Shown here: one piece after another, positions 1 to 7,175 of the stretch
Position numbering within the stretch: the first letter of the stretch is position 1
Layout of the letters: each line of letters opens with the position of its first letter
Origin: RECO01 sp050485385
Lineage (GTDB): Bacteria; Pseudomonadota; Alphaproteobacteria; Geminicoccales; Geminicoccaceae
Assembly (NCBI GenBank): GCA_050485385.1
Contig: JBJHBG010000068.1
Span: 1-27,274, forward strand
Direction: 5' to 3'
Length of the DNA: 27,274 bases
Notes under the pieces: model-generated
What the model was told of the DNA's origin: nothing
The model's database searches: none
What the model saw: the letters and a program-made list of their open reading frames with translations, nothing else
Program-made: the position numbers and the translations under genes

Positions 1-116
1 AAGGTGGGACGACCCAAGCGCCGGGGGCCTCGATGGTCCCCCCTGCCCCCCCCGCCGCCGGCCAAGGCCCGCGTCATTCGGACGTGGCGATGGCGACAGC
101 CGTCGCCTTGGGGGCT

Positions 117-137
117 CAGGGGGCGAAAAGCCCCCTG
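117..137 (-). terminator. Hairpin downstream of the hydroxyacid dehydrogenase gene
   Basis: An 8-bp perfect stem (CAGGGGGC paired with GCCCCCTG) with a five-base GAAAA loop lies just past the stop of the minus-strand dehydrogenase gene. There is no run of T after it, so it is a terminator-like or mRNA-stabilising hairpin rather than a textbook intrinsic terminator. The rest of positions 1-152 has no convincing gene. It holds two further potential hairpins: 23-29 with 35-42 (one bulged base), and 86-94 with 99-107 (9 bp with one G-T pair). Confidence 0.5.
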
Positions 138-152
138 GATCCTTCTCGACCC

Positions 153-1109
153 TCAGAGCTGACGGATCGGTCGGCCATCCAGGAAGGCCAGCGCGTTCTC
201 GACCGATTCCGCATAGAACTGGGCGTAGACGTCGCGCGTGCCGTAGCCGACGTGCGGGGTGAGCACGGTGTTCGGCGCGCGCACCAGCGGGTGGTCCGCC
301 GGCAGCGGCTCGCGGTGGTAGACGTCGAGGGCGGCGACGATCCGCCCCGAGGTGACGGCGTCGATCAGGGCGGCCTCGTCGATCAAGGGCGCGCGGGCGG
401 TGTTGACGAGGATGGTGCCGGGCTTGACGCGGCCGAGTTCGCCCGCGCCGACGACGCCCCGCGTGCGCGGCGACAGCACGAGGTGCAGGCTGATGACGTC
501 GGCGCGGGCGAACAGATCGGCCTTGCTCGCCGGCACGACGCCGGCTTCGGCCGCTCGCTCGGGCGTCAGGTTCGGGCTCCAGCCGAGCGCTTCCATGCCC
601 AGTGCCCGGCCGTAGCCGGCGACGCGCGCACCGATGCGGCCGACGCCGACGATGCCGAGGGTGCGGCCTTCGAGCTCGATCCCCGGCACCACGCCGGCCA
701 TGAAGCGGCCGGCGCGCACGGCCCGGTCGCCGTCGGGCACGCGACGGGCCGCCGCCAGCATCAGGGCCAGCGCCAGTTCGGCGGTACCGGCGCCGCTCTC
801 GCCCCCACCGGTTCCACAGACGACGACGCCCTGCGCCTTCATCGCGTCCATGGCGATCGAGCCGCCGCGGTGGCCGGTCAGCCCGAACATCCTCAGGCGC
901 GGCAGACGGGTCACCAAGGACGGCGGGAAGGGCGTGCGTTCGCGCATCGCCAGGACGATGTCGAAGTCGGCCAAGGCGGCAGCCGCCGTGTCCTCGTCGG
1001 CGAACGCCTCGGTGAAGACCACCACCTCGGCACGCGCGCGCAAGGCGCTCCAGTCGGCGGCCGTTTCGGCTATGCCTTGCCAGTCGTCGAGTACGGCCAC
1101 CCTGGTCAT
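153..1109 (-). CDS. D-2-hydroxyacid dehydrogenase family protein
   Basis: This 318-residue protein belongs to the NAD(P)-dependent D-isomer 2-hydroxyacid dehydrogenases, cytoplasmic enzymes that interconvert 2-keto acids and D-2-hydroxy acids. The Rossmann motif GVGRIG is at residues 155-160. The expected catalytic triad is present: Arg239 (NTARAPL), Glu267 (REPLP) and His286 (TPHVG). The length is normal for the family. The ATG start is preceded by a purine-rich AAGGGA about 8 bases upstream. The gene diverges from the LacI-type regulator at 1260, and a LacI-like operator overlaps its predicted promoter, so it is probably controlled by that regulator. The substrate cannot be read from sequence. 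Phosphoglycerate, glyoxylate and hydroxypyruvate reductases share the same signatures. Confidence 0.93.
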   Translation of the reverse strand: MTRVAVLDDWQGIAETAADWSALRARAEVVVFTEAFADEDTAAAALADFDIVLAMRERTPFPPSLVTRLPRLRMFGLTGHRGGSIAMDAMKAQGVVVCGTGGGESGAGTAELALALMLAAARRVPDGDRAVRAGRFMAGVVPGIELEGRTLGIVGVGRIGARVAGYGRALGMEALGWSPNLTPERAAEAGVVPASKADLFARADVISLHLVLSPRTRGVVGAGELGRVKPGTILVNTARAPLIDEAALIDAVTSGRIVAALDVYHREPLPADHPLVRAPNTVLTPHVGYGTRDVYAQFYAESVENALAFLDGRPIRQL

Positions 1110-1175
1110 CGTCGATCCCTTCCGCCGGCCCTTTTGCGGACGGCCCTCTCTGGCGCCACCGCCGCGTGCACGTTA

Positions 1176-1204
1176 TGTATGCGATTACAGGCTGGCTCCG
1201 TCAA
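1176..1204 (-). promoter_or_regulatory. Predicted promoter with LacI-type operator
   Basis: On the minus strand, TTGACG (1204-1199) and CATACA (1181-1176) are spaced by 17 bases and could be the -35 and -10 boxes of the dehydrogenase gene. The -10 match is only 3 of 6. The plus-strand sequence TGTATGCGATTACA (1176-1189) is a 14-base imperfect palindrome centred on CG. It differs at one position from the TGTAANCGNTTACA pattern bound by many LacI/GalR proteins. The operator covers the -10 box, as expected for repression. It lies 70 bases upstream of the divergent lacI-type gene, so autoregulation is also possible. Confidence 0.55.
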
Positions 1205-1259
1205 CGTGAGCGGGGCCGCGACTGCGAACCTCGATCCAAAGGAACCGTCGATCCGAACC

Positions 1260-2309
1260 ATGCGCGAGGGTGCGAGAAGGCTGCAGAACCGCAAGCGGAC
1301 CAGTCTGCGCGCCGTCGACGTGGCGCGGCTGGCGGGCTGCTCGACGGCGACGGTCTCGCGGGTGCAGAACACGCCACACCTCGTGGCCGAGCCGACCCGT
1401 CAGCGGGTCGAGGCGGCCATCCGCGAACTCGGCTACCTGCCGAACGGTGCCGCCCGCGCCCTGCGCTCCGAGCGCTCGCAGCTGGTCGGCGCGATCATTC
1501 CAACCCTCAACCACGCCATCCACGCCACGTTCGTCGAGGCGGCGCAGGTGCGGCTCGCCGAGGAGGGGTACGCGCTGGTGGTCGGCACCTCCGACTACGA
1601 CCTGACGCGCGAAGCCGAGCAGGCCGGCCGGCTCGTCCGGCTCGGCATCGACGGCCTGATCCTCGTCGGCAACCGCCACGAGCGCGACCTCTACGAACTC
1701 CTGGACGCGAGCGGCGTGCCGCACGTCAACACCTACGTCTACGAGGCGGAGGGGCCGCACCCTTCGGTCGGCATCGACAACCGCCGCGCCACCTACGATC
1801 TTGCAAGCTACCTGCTCGGCATGGGCCACCGGACCTTCGGCGTGATCTCGGCGGCGGTCGCCGACAACGACCGGGCGCGCGACCGGGTCGAGGGCGTGCG
1901 CTCCGCCCTTCGCGAGCAGGGCCTGTCCCTGCCGTCGACGGCGATCGTGCAACGCGGCTACAGCATCGCCAGCGGCCGCGAGGGGCTGCGCATCCTCCGC
2001 CAGCTCGACCCGGCCCCCACGGCCATCCTCTGCGGCAACGACGTCCTCGCCCACGGCGCGCTGATCGAGTGCCGCAAGCTGGGCCTCGCCGTGCCGCGCG
2101 ACGTCTCCGTCACCGGCTTCGACGACCTCGACTTCACCGCTCACCTCGACCCGGCGCTGACGACCATGGCGGTGCCGGCCCGCGACATGGGCGCCAGGGC
2201 CGCCGCCTTCCTGTTGGACACGCTGCACGAGCGGCCGACCCTGGCCAAGGTCCGCCTGGAGCCCGACCTCATCGTTCGCGGCTCCACCGGCCCCGCGCGC
2301 CAGCGCTGA
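1260..2309 (+). CDS. LacI/GalR family transcriptional regulator
   Basis: This 349-residue repressor-type regulator has an N-terminal helix-turn-helix at about residues 15-38 (VDVARLAGCSTATVSRV) and a hinge helix region. A periplasmic-binding-protein-like ligand domain fills the rest, with typical blocks such as DGLILVG, SVGIDN, AILCGND and SVTGFDDL. The hinge-proximal VSRVQN differs from the usual VSRVLN. The frame is open far upstream, but the upstream part is only antisense to the dehydrogenase gene. I place the start at the ATG about 17 residues before the HTH. No good Shine-Dalgarno is present there, and a GTG at 1206 is an alternative. The ligand is probably a sugar-like or carboxylic solute linked to the neighbouring transporter locus (inference). 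Confidence 0.92.
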   Translation: MREGARRLQNRKRTSLRAVDVARLAGCSTATVSRVQNTPHLVAEPTRQRVEAAIRELGYLPNGAARALRSERSQLVGAIIPTLNHAIHATFVEAAQVRLAEEGYALVVGTSDYDLTREAEQAGRLVRLGIDGLILVGNRHERDLYELLDASGVPHVNTYVYEAEGPHPSVGIDNRRATYDLASYLLGMGHRTFGVISAAVADNDRARDRVEGVRSALREQGLSLPSTAIVQRGYSIASGREGLRILRQLDPAPTAILCGNDVLAHGALIECRKLGLAVPRDVSVTGFDDLDFTAHLDPALTTMAVPARDMGARAAAFLLDTLHERPTLAKVRLEPDLIVRGSTGPARQR

Positions 2310-2320
2310 CCCGGGGCTCG

Positions 2321-2341
2321 CAGGGGGCCAACAGCCCCCTG
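2321..2341. terminator. Bidirectional hairpin between convergent genes
   Basis: A perfect 8-bp stem (CAGGGGGC with GCCCCCTG, loop CAACA) sits between the 3' ends of the LacI-type gene (stop at 2309) and the isomerase-like gene (stop at 2367). It has the same stem sequence as the hairpin at 117-137. There is no T tract on either side, but its position between convergent ends supports a transcription-end role for both genes. Confidence 0.55.
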
Positions 2342-2366
2342 CCCTGCGCATGCCGTTCTCGGATCC

Positions 2367-3296
2367 TCAGGCGTCGTGGCGGCGTAGACGGCCGGCGAAG
2401 CGCCTGGCCGCCTCCAGCGTCGCCTCGCTGGCATGGCCGCGGACGTTGGGCTTCACCTCGATGACGATGGCCGTGTCCGGGCGGATGGCGAGAGCATCGG
2501 CCAGCGCGTCGAAGTCGACCACGCCCCAGCCGGGGGCCGCGTGCATGTCGCCCAGACCGAAGAAGTGCGCCTCCTGGTTGCCGCCACGGCCGCGCATGGT
2601 GCGTGGCACGCCGGTGGAGTCGCTGAAGTGGACGTGATTGGTCCAAGGCGCCAGCGCCCGGCACGCCGCGATCAGGTCGAAGCCCATGAAGACGGCCCCC
2701 TGCTGGGCGTGGCTGACGTCGAGGCAGGCCATCACCGCCGGGTGGCGCAGGCGGTCGAGCTGGGCCGCGAGGGCGCGCGGATCGAGCGAGTAGGAGGTCT
2801 CCAGGCCGGCGATCACGTCCGGGTTCGGGCTGATGTTCTCGTAGGCGATGCGCACGCCTTGTGCCTGGGCATGGTCGCCGAGGCGGCGCACCTCTTCGAG
2901 CTCCACGTCGAGCAGCCGGTCGGCGTGGCGCGCCCAAATGCGGGGGTGGGCGCGGCCGGGGTGCAGCACCACCACTCCGGCGCCGAGGGCGGCTGCGAGG
3001 TCGAGCGAGACCATGGCGGCGCGGCGGTGCAGGTCCTGATGCGCCTCGTCCATCAGGTCGATGGGGATCGGCGCATGCACAGTATAGCGCAAGGGGAAGT
3101 CCTGGAGCACGCCGCGCACCGCCCGCACCCGCTCCGGCAAGAGCCGGCAGGCGGCGACGGCATCCAGGCTGACCGCGTTCAACTCGACCACCTCGGTGCC
3201 GAGCGCATGCAGCGCCTCGAGCTGGCGGGCGAGACCGTGGAGGTCGCCCTCGGGGGCGTGGGCGGTGAAACCGACGGCGGTGACGGGTCCGGTCAA
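2367..3296 (-). CDS. Sugar phosphate isomerase/epimerase-like TIM-barrel protein
   Basis: This 309-residue protein is of the xylose-isomerase-like / AP endonuclease 2 fold, cytoplasmic enzymes that isomerise or epimerise sugars and sugar-like acids using a divalent metal. Candidate metal and active-site residues are His74 (TVHAP), His112 (LHPG), Glu153 (YENIS), Asp193 and His196 (CLDVSHA), His223 (HVHFSD) and Glu280 (VIEVKPN). The frame is open upstream through the permease gene. The best start is a TTG at 3296, because GGAG lies 7 bases before it and it begins 11 bases after the permease stop. It is the last gene of the ABC transporter operon, which suggests it acts on the imported compound or a breakdown product. 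The exact reaction cannot be assigned. Confidence 0.85.
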   Translation of the reverse strand: MTGPVTAVGFTAHAPEGDLHGLARQLEALHALGTEVVELNAVSLDAVAACRLLPERVRAVRGVLQDFPLRYTVHAPIPIDLMDEAHQDLHRRAAMVSLDLAAALGAGVVVLHPGRAHPRIWARHADRLLDVELEEVRRLGDHAQAQGVRIAYENISPNPDVIAGLETSYSLDPRALAAQLDRLRHPAVMACLDVSHAQQGAVFMGFDLIAACRALAPWTNHVHFSDSTGVPRTMRGRGGNQEAHFFGLGDMHAAPGWGVVDFDALADALAIRPDTAIVIEVKPNVRGHASEATLEAARRFAGRLRRHDA

Positions 3297-3307
3297 GAGG
3301 GTGCTCC

Positions 3308-4210
3308 TCAACTGCGCAGGGTGGGGTCGAGCCGCGAGCGCAGCCAGTCGCCGGCGATGCTCATCGACAGGGTGGTGAGGAAGATGACGGTGCCGGGCAG
3401 GACGGCGAGCCACCAGGCGTTGATCAGGTAGTCGCGGCCGTCGCCGAGCTGCTGGCCGAGACTTGTCAAGGGCGGCTGGATGCCGAGGCCGAGGAACGAG
3501 AGCGAGGTCTCGACCAGTACGGTGTCCGGGAAGTTCAGCGTGACCTGGACGATCAAGGGGCTCAGCACGTTGGGCAGGATGTGCCCCAGATAGATGCGGC
3601 GCGGGCTGCCGCCGAGCGCTTCGACGGCGCGGGCGTAGCCGTGCTCGCGGGCCGAGAGCACCAGACCGCGCGTCAGCCGGGCATAGGTCTCCCAGCCGTA
3701 GATGCCCATCAGGAACAGGAAGAGGTAGAAATTGTTGCCGAGGAAGGCGAGCACGGCGAGGGCGATGATGAGGAACGGCATGGCCGCCTGGAAGTCGACC
3801 AACAGCATGACGATCTCGTCGACGACGCCGCCCTTGTGCGCGGCGAGGAAGCCGAGGGCCGTTCCCATCACGGCCCCGATCAGTGTGCCCATGAGCGCGA
3901 TGGCGATGCTGATCTGGGTGGCGATCAGGAGGCGGCTCAAGACGTCGCGGCCGAGCCGGTCGGTGCCGAGCGGATGCGCCGACGTGCCGCCCTCGAGCCA
4001 GACCGGCGGTTGCAGCCGGGCGAGCAGGTTGACCTCCTCGTAGGCGTAGGGCGCCAGCAGGGGTGCTGTGAAGGTGACGAACAGCACGGCGCCGAGCCAG
4101 AGCATCGCCACGAGGGGCGCTCCCGGCACGGCGCCGACGGTGCGGCCCACGCCCATCAGCCAGCCGCCGAGGCCGCGCTCGCGGCGACGCTCCAGCCCCA
4201 TCGTGGCCAT
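3308..4210 (-). CDS. ABC transporter permease, DppC/OppC type
   Basis: This 300-residue inner-membrane permease is of the peptide/nickel/oligosaccharide importer class. It has an N-terminal membrane segment (about residues 26-48), then a periplasmic loop with the family-typical HPLGTDRLGRDVLSRLL. The BPD_transp_1 domain follows, with five further membrane spans. The EAA-type cytoplasmic loop is EHGYARAVEALGGSPRRIYL, which contacts the ATPases. The ATG overlaps the TGA of the DppB-type gene by one base and has AGGGG upstream. A second in-frame ATG lies three codons downstream. It should pair with the DppB-type permease at 4210-5148 as a heterodimer. Confidence 0.94.
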   Translation of the reverse strand: MATMGLERRRERGLGGWLMGVGRTVGAVPGAPLVAMLWLGAVLFVTFTAPLLAPYAYEEVNLLARLQPPVWLEGGTSAHPLGTDRLGRDVLSRLLIATQISIAIALMGTLIGAVMGTALGFLAAHKGGVVDEIVMLLVDFQAAMPFLIIALAVLAFLGNNFYLFLFLMGIYGWETYARLTRGLVLSAREHGYARAVEALGGSPRRIYLGHILPNVLSPLIVQVTLNFPDTVLVETSLSFLGLGIQPPLTSLGQQLGDGRDYLINAWWLAVLPGTVIFLTTLSMSIAGDWLRSRLDPTLRS

Positions 4211-5148
4211 CAGCGGCGCCCCTGGGCGGCGCCGACGCGGACGCGCGGGTCGAGCCAGCCATAGGCGAGGTCGACGAGGAGGTTCGCCGTCACCATGGTC
4301 ATGGTGATGAGCAGCACGATGCACTGCACGACCGCGAGGTCGCGAGCGGCGACCGCACCGGTGAGCAAGCGGCCGACGCCCGGCCAGGCGAACACGTTTT
4401 CGGTTACCACCGCACCGCCGATGACGGCACCCAGCTTGAAGCCGACGATGGTGACGATGGGGATGGCGGCGTTGGGCAGGGCGTGCAGATAGACCTGCCG
4501 GCCGGTCGCCGCGCCTTTGGCAGCGGCCGTGCGCATGAAGGGCTTGTGCATGACGTCGAGCATGGCCGAGCGGGCGAAGCGGGCGATCTGACCGGCGAAG
4601 GCCGTGCCCAGCGCGAAGGCCGGCATGATCAGGTGCAGCCACGTGCCGCTGCCGGAGCTGGGCAGCCAGCGGAGGTGCATCGAGAACAGGAGGATCATGA
4701 GGATGCCGAGGAAGAAGTTCGGCAAGGAGAAGCCGAGCACCGAGGCCGCCATCACCGAGCGGTCGACGATGGTGTCGCGGTGGATGGCGGCCCAGATGCC
4801 GGCCGGAATGCCGATGGCGAGGGCGGCGAAGAACGAGGTGAGCATCAGCTCCAGCGTCTTCGGCACCCGCGCCATCACCAGCTCGAGCGCGTCCTGGCCG
4901 TTGCGGAACGAGACGCCGAAATCGCCCTGGACCATCGCCACCCAATAGCGCGCGTACTGGACGTAGAGCGGCTGATCGAGGCCCCAGAGTGCGCGGTAGT
5001 AGGCGACGGTGCTGGGATCGGCGTCGTCGGGCAGGAGTTGCTGGACGGGATCGCCCGTCAGCCTGAGCACGACGAAGACGAAGGTGACGACCAGCCACAG
5101 CGTGAAGGCCGCGCGGCCGAGCTTCCGGGCGACGAACAGGGGAGTCAT
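4210..5148 (-). CDS. ABC transporter permease, DppB/OppB type
   Basis: This 312-residue permease has an N-terminal membrane segment and the DppB/OppB N-terminal region (DPVQQLLP, WGLDQPLYVQYARYW, GDFGVSFR). The transmembrane permease domain contains an EAA-like loop (AAAKGAATGRQVYLHALPNA). I chose the ATG at 5148, which overlaps the preceding ATPase stop as ATGA. The frame stays open 24 codons further up, but that stretch is antisense-like and rich in Gly/Pro/Arg, so the longer form is unlikely. It is translationally coupled to both flanking transporter genes and forms the translocation channel with the DppC-type permease. Confidence 0.94.
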   Translation of the reverse strand: MTPLFVARKLGRAAFTLWLVVTFVFVVLRLTGDPVQQLLPDDADPSTVAYYRALWGLDQPLYVQYARYWVAMVQGDFGVSFRNGQDALELVMARVPKTLELMLTSFFAALAIGIPAGIWAAIHRDTIVDRSVMAASVLGFSLPNFFLGILMILLFSMHLRWLPSSGSGTWLHLIMPAFALGTAFAGQIARFARSAMLDVMHKPFMRTAAAKGAATGRQVYLHALPNAAIPIVTIVGFKLGAVIGGAVVTENVFAWPGVGRLLTGAVAARDLAVVQCIVLLITMTMVTANLLVDLAYGWLDPRVRVGAAQGRR

Positions 5149-6158
5149 GCGCCCGGCTCCTCCAGGTGGCATGCGGTCCGGTGGCCCGGCGCCACGGTGC
5201 GATCCGCCGGCACGTCGCACCGGCAGCGGGCGACGGCTGCGGCGCAGCGCGGATGGAAGGGACAGCCGGGGGGCGGGGCGATCGGGCTCGGCGGGTCGCC
5301 CGGCAGCAGGTTCGCTGCCCCGCGCCGCCGCGGGTCCGGCACCGGGATCGAGGCCAACAGCGCGCGGGTATAGGGGTGGCGCGGCCGCTCGAAGACGGCT
5401 TCGGTCGGCCCCAGCTCGACCACGCGGCCGAGATACATCACGGCCACCCGGTCGCTCAGATGCCGGACGAGACCGAGGTCGTGGGAGATGAACAGGTAGG
5501 TGAGACCGAAGCGCCGCTTCAGGTCCAACAGCAGGTTGACGATCTGCGCCCGGATCGAGACGTCGAGTGCGGCGACGGGCTCGTCGAGGACCAGCACCTT
5601 GGGCTCCAGCACGAGGGCGCGGGCGATCACCGCCCGCTGCAACTGCCCGCCGGAGAGCTGGTGGGGATGGCGGGCGACGAGGTCGGGGCCGAGCCCGACC
5701 GCCTCGGCCATGGCACTGGCCTTGGCGTCCCGCTCGGCCGGGGTGCCGAGACCGTGGATGTCCAGGGGCTCGCGGATCTGCCGATGCACGGCGAGGCGCG
5801 GGTCGAGGGCGCCGCCCGCATCCTGAAAGACCAGTTGCAACTCACGGCGGAGACGCCGCCAGACGACGTGGTCGGCCGTGGCCACCGGCTCGCCCCAGTA
5901 AGTGACGTGGCCCTCGCTCGGGTGCATCAGCCCGAGCATCATCTGCCCCAGCGTCGATTTGCCGGAGCCGCTCTCGCCGACGACCGCGAGCACCTCGCCT
6001 GCCAAGAGGTCGAGGCCGACGTCGCGCACGGCCCAAAGCTCGCGGCGGCGAAACCAACCACCGTCGACGGCAAAACGGCGGGCGAGGCCCGTGGCCTGCA
6101 ACAGCGGCTCGGCGGCCGCGGGCAGCGGGCGTTCGGAGACACGCGCTTGGGCTCTCAT
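5145..6158 (-). CDS. ABC transporter ATP-binding protein, OppF/DppF type
   Basis: This 337-residue ATPase energises the importer. It has Walker A GESGSGKST, a Q-loop in LQLVFQDAGGALDPR, signature LSGGQLQR, Walker B VLVLDEPVAALDV and H-loop ISHDLG. The C-terminal oligopeptide-transporter extension includes RPRHPYTRALLAS and a cysteine-bearing tail (GCPFHPRC, then further Cys residues ending in ACHLE). The ATG at 6158 overlaps the stop of the OppD-type gene by four bases (ATGA), and its own stop overlaps the permease ATG in the same way. It works as the partner of the OppD-type subunit at 6155-7129. Confidence 0.95.
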   Translation of the reverse strand: MRAQARVSERPLPAAAEPLLQATGLARRFAVDGGWFRRRELWAVRDVGLDLLAGEVLAVVGESGSGKSTLGQMMLGLMHPSEGHVTYWGEPVATADHVVWRRLRRELQLVFQDAGGALDPRLAVHRQIREPLDIHGLGTPAERDAKASAMAEAVGLGPDLVARHPHQLSGGQLQRAVIARALVLEPKVLVLDEPVAALDVSIRAQIVNLLLDLKRRFGLTYLFISHDLGLVRHLSDRVAVMYLGRVVELGPTEAVFERPRHPYTRALLASIPVPDPRRRGAANLLPGDPPSPIAPPPGCPFHPRCAAAVARCRCDVPADRTVAPGHRTACHLEEPGA

Positions 6159-7129
6159 GCCGCCCGATCCCCGGCGGACGGGTGCAGGCAGGCGGCGTGG
6201 GCAGCACCGTCGACGCGCGCCAGAAGCGGCCGCTCGCTGCGGCAGCGGGCCGACGCGCGCACACAGCGCGGCTGGAACGCGCAGCCCTGGGGCAGTGCGG
6301 CGAGCGGCGGCACCGTGCCGGGGATGGCGACCAGCGCCTCGCCCGGCCGATCCGGCCGCGGCACCGAGGCGAGCAGGCCCTCGGTATAGGGATGGCGCGG
6401 CCGGACGAAGAGGTCGGTTACCGGCGCGCGCTCGGCGATGCGGCCGGCGTACATCACCACCACGTCGTCGGCCATCTCGGCGACGACGCCGAGGTCGTGG
6501 GTGACGAAGACGATGGCGAGCCCCGTCTCGCGTTGCAGGCTGCGCAACAGTTCCAGGATCTGCGCCTGGATGGTGACGTCGAGGGCCGTCGTCGCCTCGT
6601 CCGCGACCAACACCCGGGGGTTGCCGGCAATCGCCATGGCGATCATGGCGCGCTGGTTCATGCCGCCGGAGAGCTGATGCGGGTAGCTCGCCGCCCGCCG
6701 CTTCGGCTCCGGAATGCCGACGCGCTCCAGAAGGTCGATCGCCGCGCGCCGCGCCTGGCCGCGGCCGAGCCCCTGGCGCAGCACGAAGGCCTCCGCCACC
6801 TGCCAGCCGATGGTGCGGACCGGGTTCATCGCCTGGCTCGGGTTCTGGAACACCATGGCGAGGCCCTGCCGGCGGCGGTGGCGCTTCTCCGGCTCGTCGC
6901 CGAGCACGTCGGCCCCATCGAGCCGGACGCGGCCGGCGGCAACGCGGCAGACGCGGGGCAAAAGGCCCATCACCGTGAGGCAGGTCAGCGTCTTGCCGCA
7001 GCCGCTCTCGCCGACCACGGCGAGCGTGCGGCCGGCATCGACACCGAAGCCGACACCGTCGACGAGGACCAGGTCGCCGGCGGGGCTGGGAATCACGACC
7101 TTCAGGTCGTCGACGTCGAGTACGGCCAT
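6155..7129 (-). CDS. ABC transporter ATP-binding protein, OppD/DppD type
   Basis: This 324-residue ATPase has Walker A GESGCGKT, the Q-loop segment MVFQNPSQAMNPV, signature LSGGMNQR, Walker B VLVADEATTALDV and switch histidine in VTHDLG. The C-terminal oligo_HPY extension has RPRHPYTEGLL and four cysteines (GCAFQPRC, SARC, AACLH). Homologous DppD subunits are reported to carry an iron-sulphur cluster in this region. That is family knowledge, not shown here. The ATG at 7129 is the only sensible start, yet no Shine-Dalgarno lies directly before it. A strong AAGGAGG is about 37 bases upstream, separated by a stable hairpin (see 7141-7172). The GTG-initiated reading at 7151 is in another frame. 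Confidence 0.95.
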   Translation of the reverse strand: MAVLDVDDLKVVIPSPAGDLVLVDGVGFGVDAGRTLAVVGESGCGKTLTCLTVMGLLPRVCRVAAGRVRLDGADVLGDEPEKRHRRRQGLAMVFQNPSQAMNPVRTIGWQVAEAFVLRQGLGRGQARRAAIDLLERVGIPEPKRRAASYPHQLSGGMNQRAMIAMAIAGNPRVLVADEATTALDVTIQAQILELLRSLQRETGLAIVFVTHDLGVVAEMADDVVVMYAGRIAERAPVTDLFVRPRHPYTEGLLASVPRPDRPGEALVAIPGTVPPLAALPQGCAFQPRCVRASARCRSERPLLARVDGAAHAACLHPSAGDRAA

Positions 7130-7140
7130 GGCGGGGTGTT

Positions 7141-7172
7141 GCCGGCGGCACCAGGGCGCCGCCGGCCTCCTT
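7141..7172 (-). promoter_or_regulatory. Intercistronic hairpin next to a strong Shine-Dalgarno
   Basis: On the minus strand, just after the binding-protein stop, comes AAGGAGG (7172-7166). It is followed at once by a perfect 9-bp GC-only stem (7166-7158 with 7149-7141, eight-base loop). The ATPase ATG is at 7129. In linear form the ribosome site is too far away, about 36 bases. With the hairpin folded it is about 11 bases from the ATG. The hairpin may also protect the upstream binding-protein mRNA from 3' decay, as is common after solute-binding-protein genes. Confidence 0.6.
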
Positions 7173-7175
7173 TCG

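Noticed and set aside
23..42. Bulged GC-rich hairpin at the window start
   Set aside because: It may be a terminator of a gene to the left, but the gene is outside the window and the stem is interrupted, so it is not listed as a separate feature.
33..1259. Long plus-strand open frame upstream of the LacI gene
   Set aside because: It is the antisense shadow of the hydroxyacid dehydrogenase gene in a high-GC genome, rich in Arg, Gly and Ala, and matches no known domain. Only the part from 1260 encodes the regulator.
6155..7151. GTG-initiated frame over the OppD-type gene
   Set aside because: The frame differs from the one carrying the Walker motifs and only becomes meaningful at 6158, where the OppF-type gene starts.
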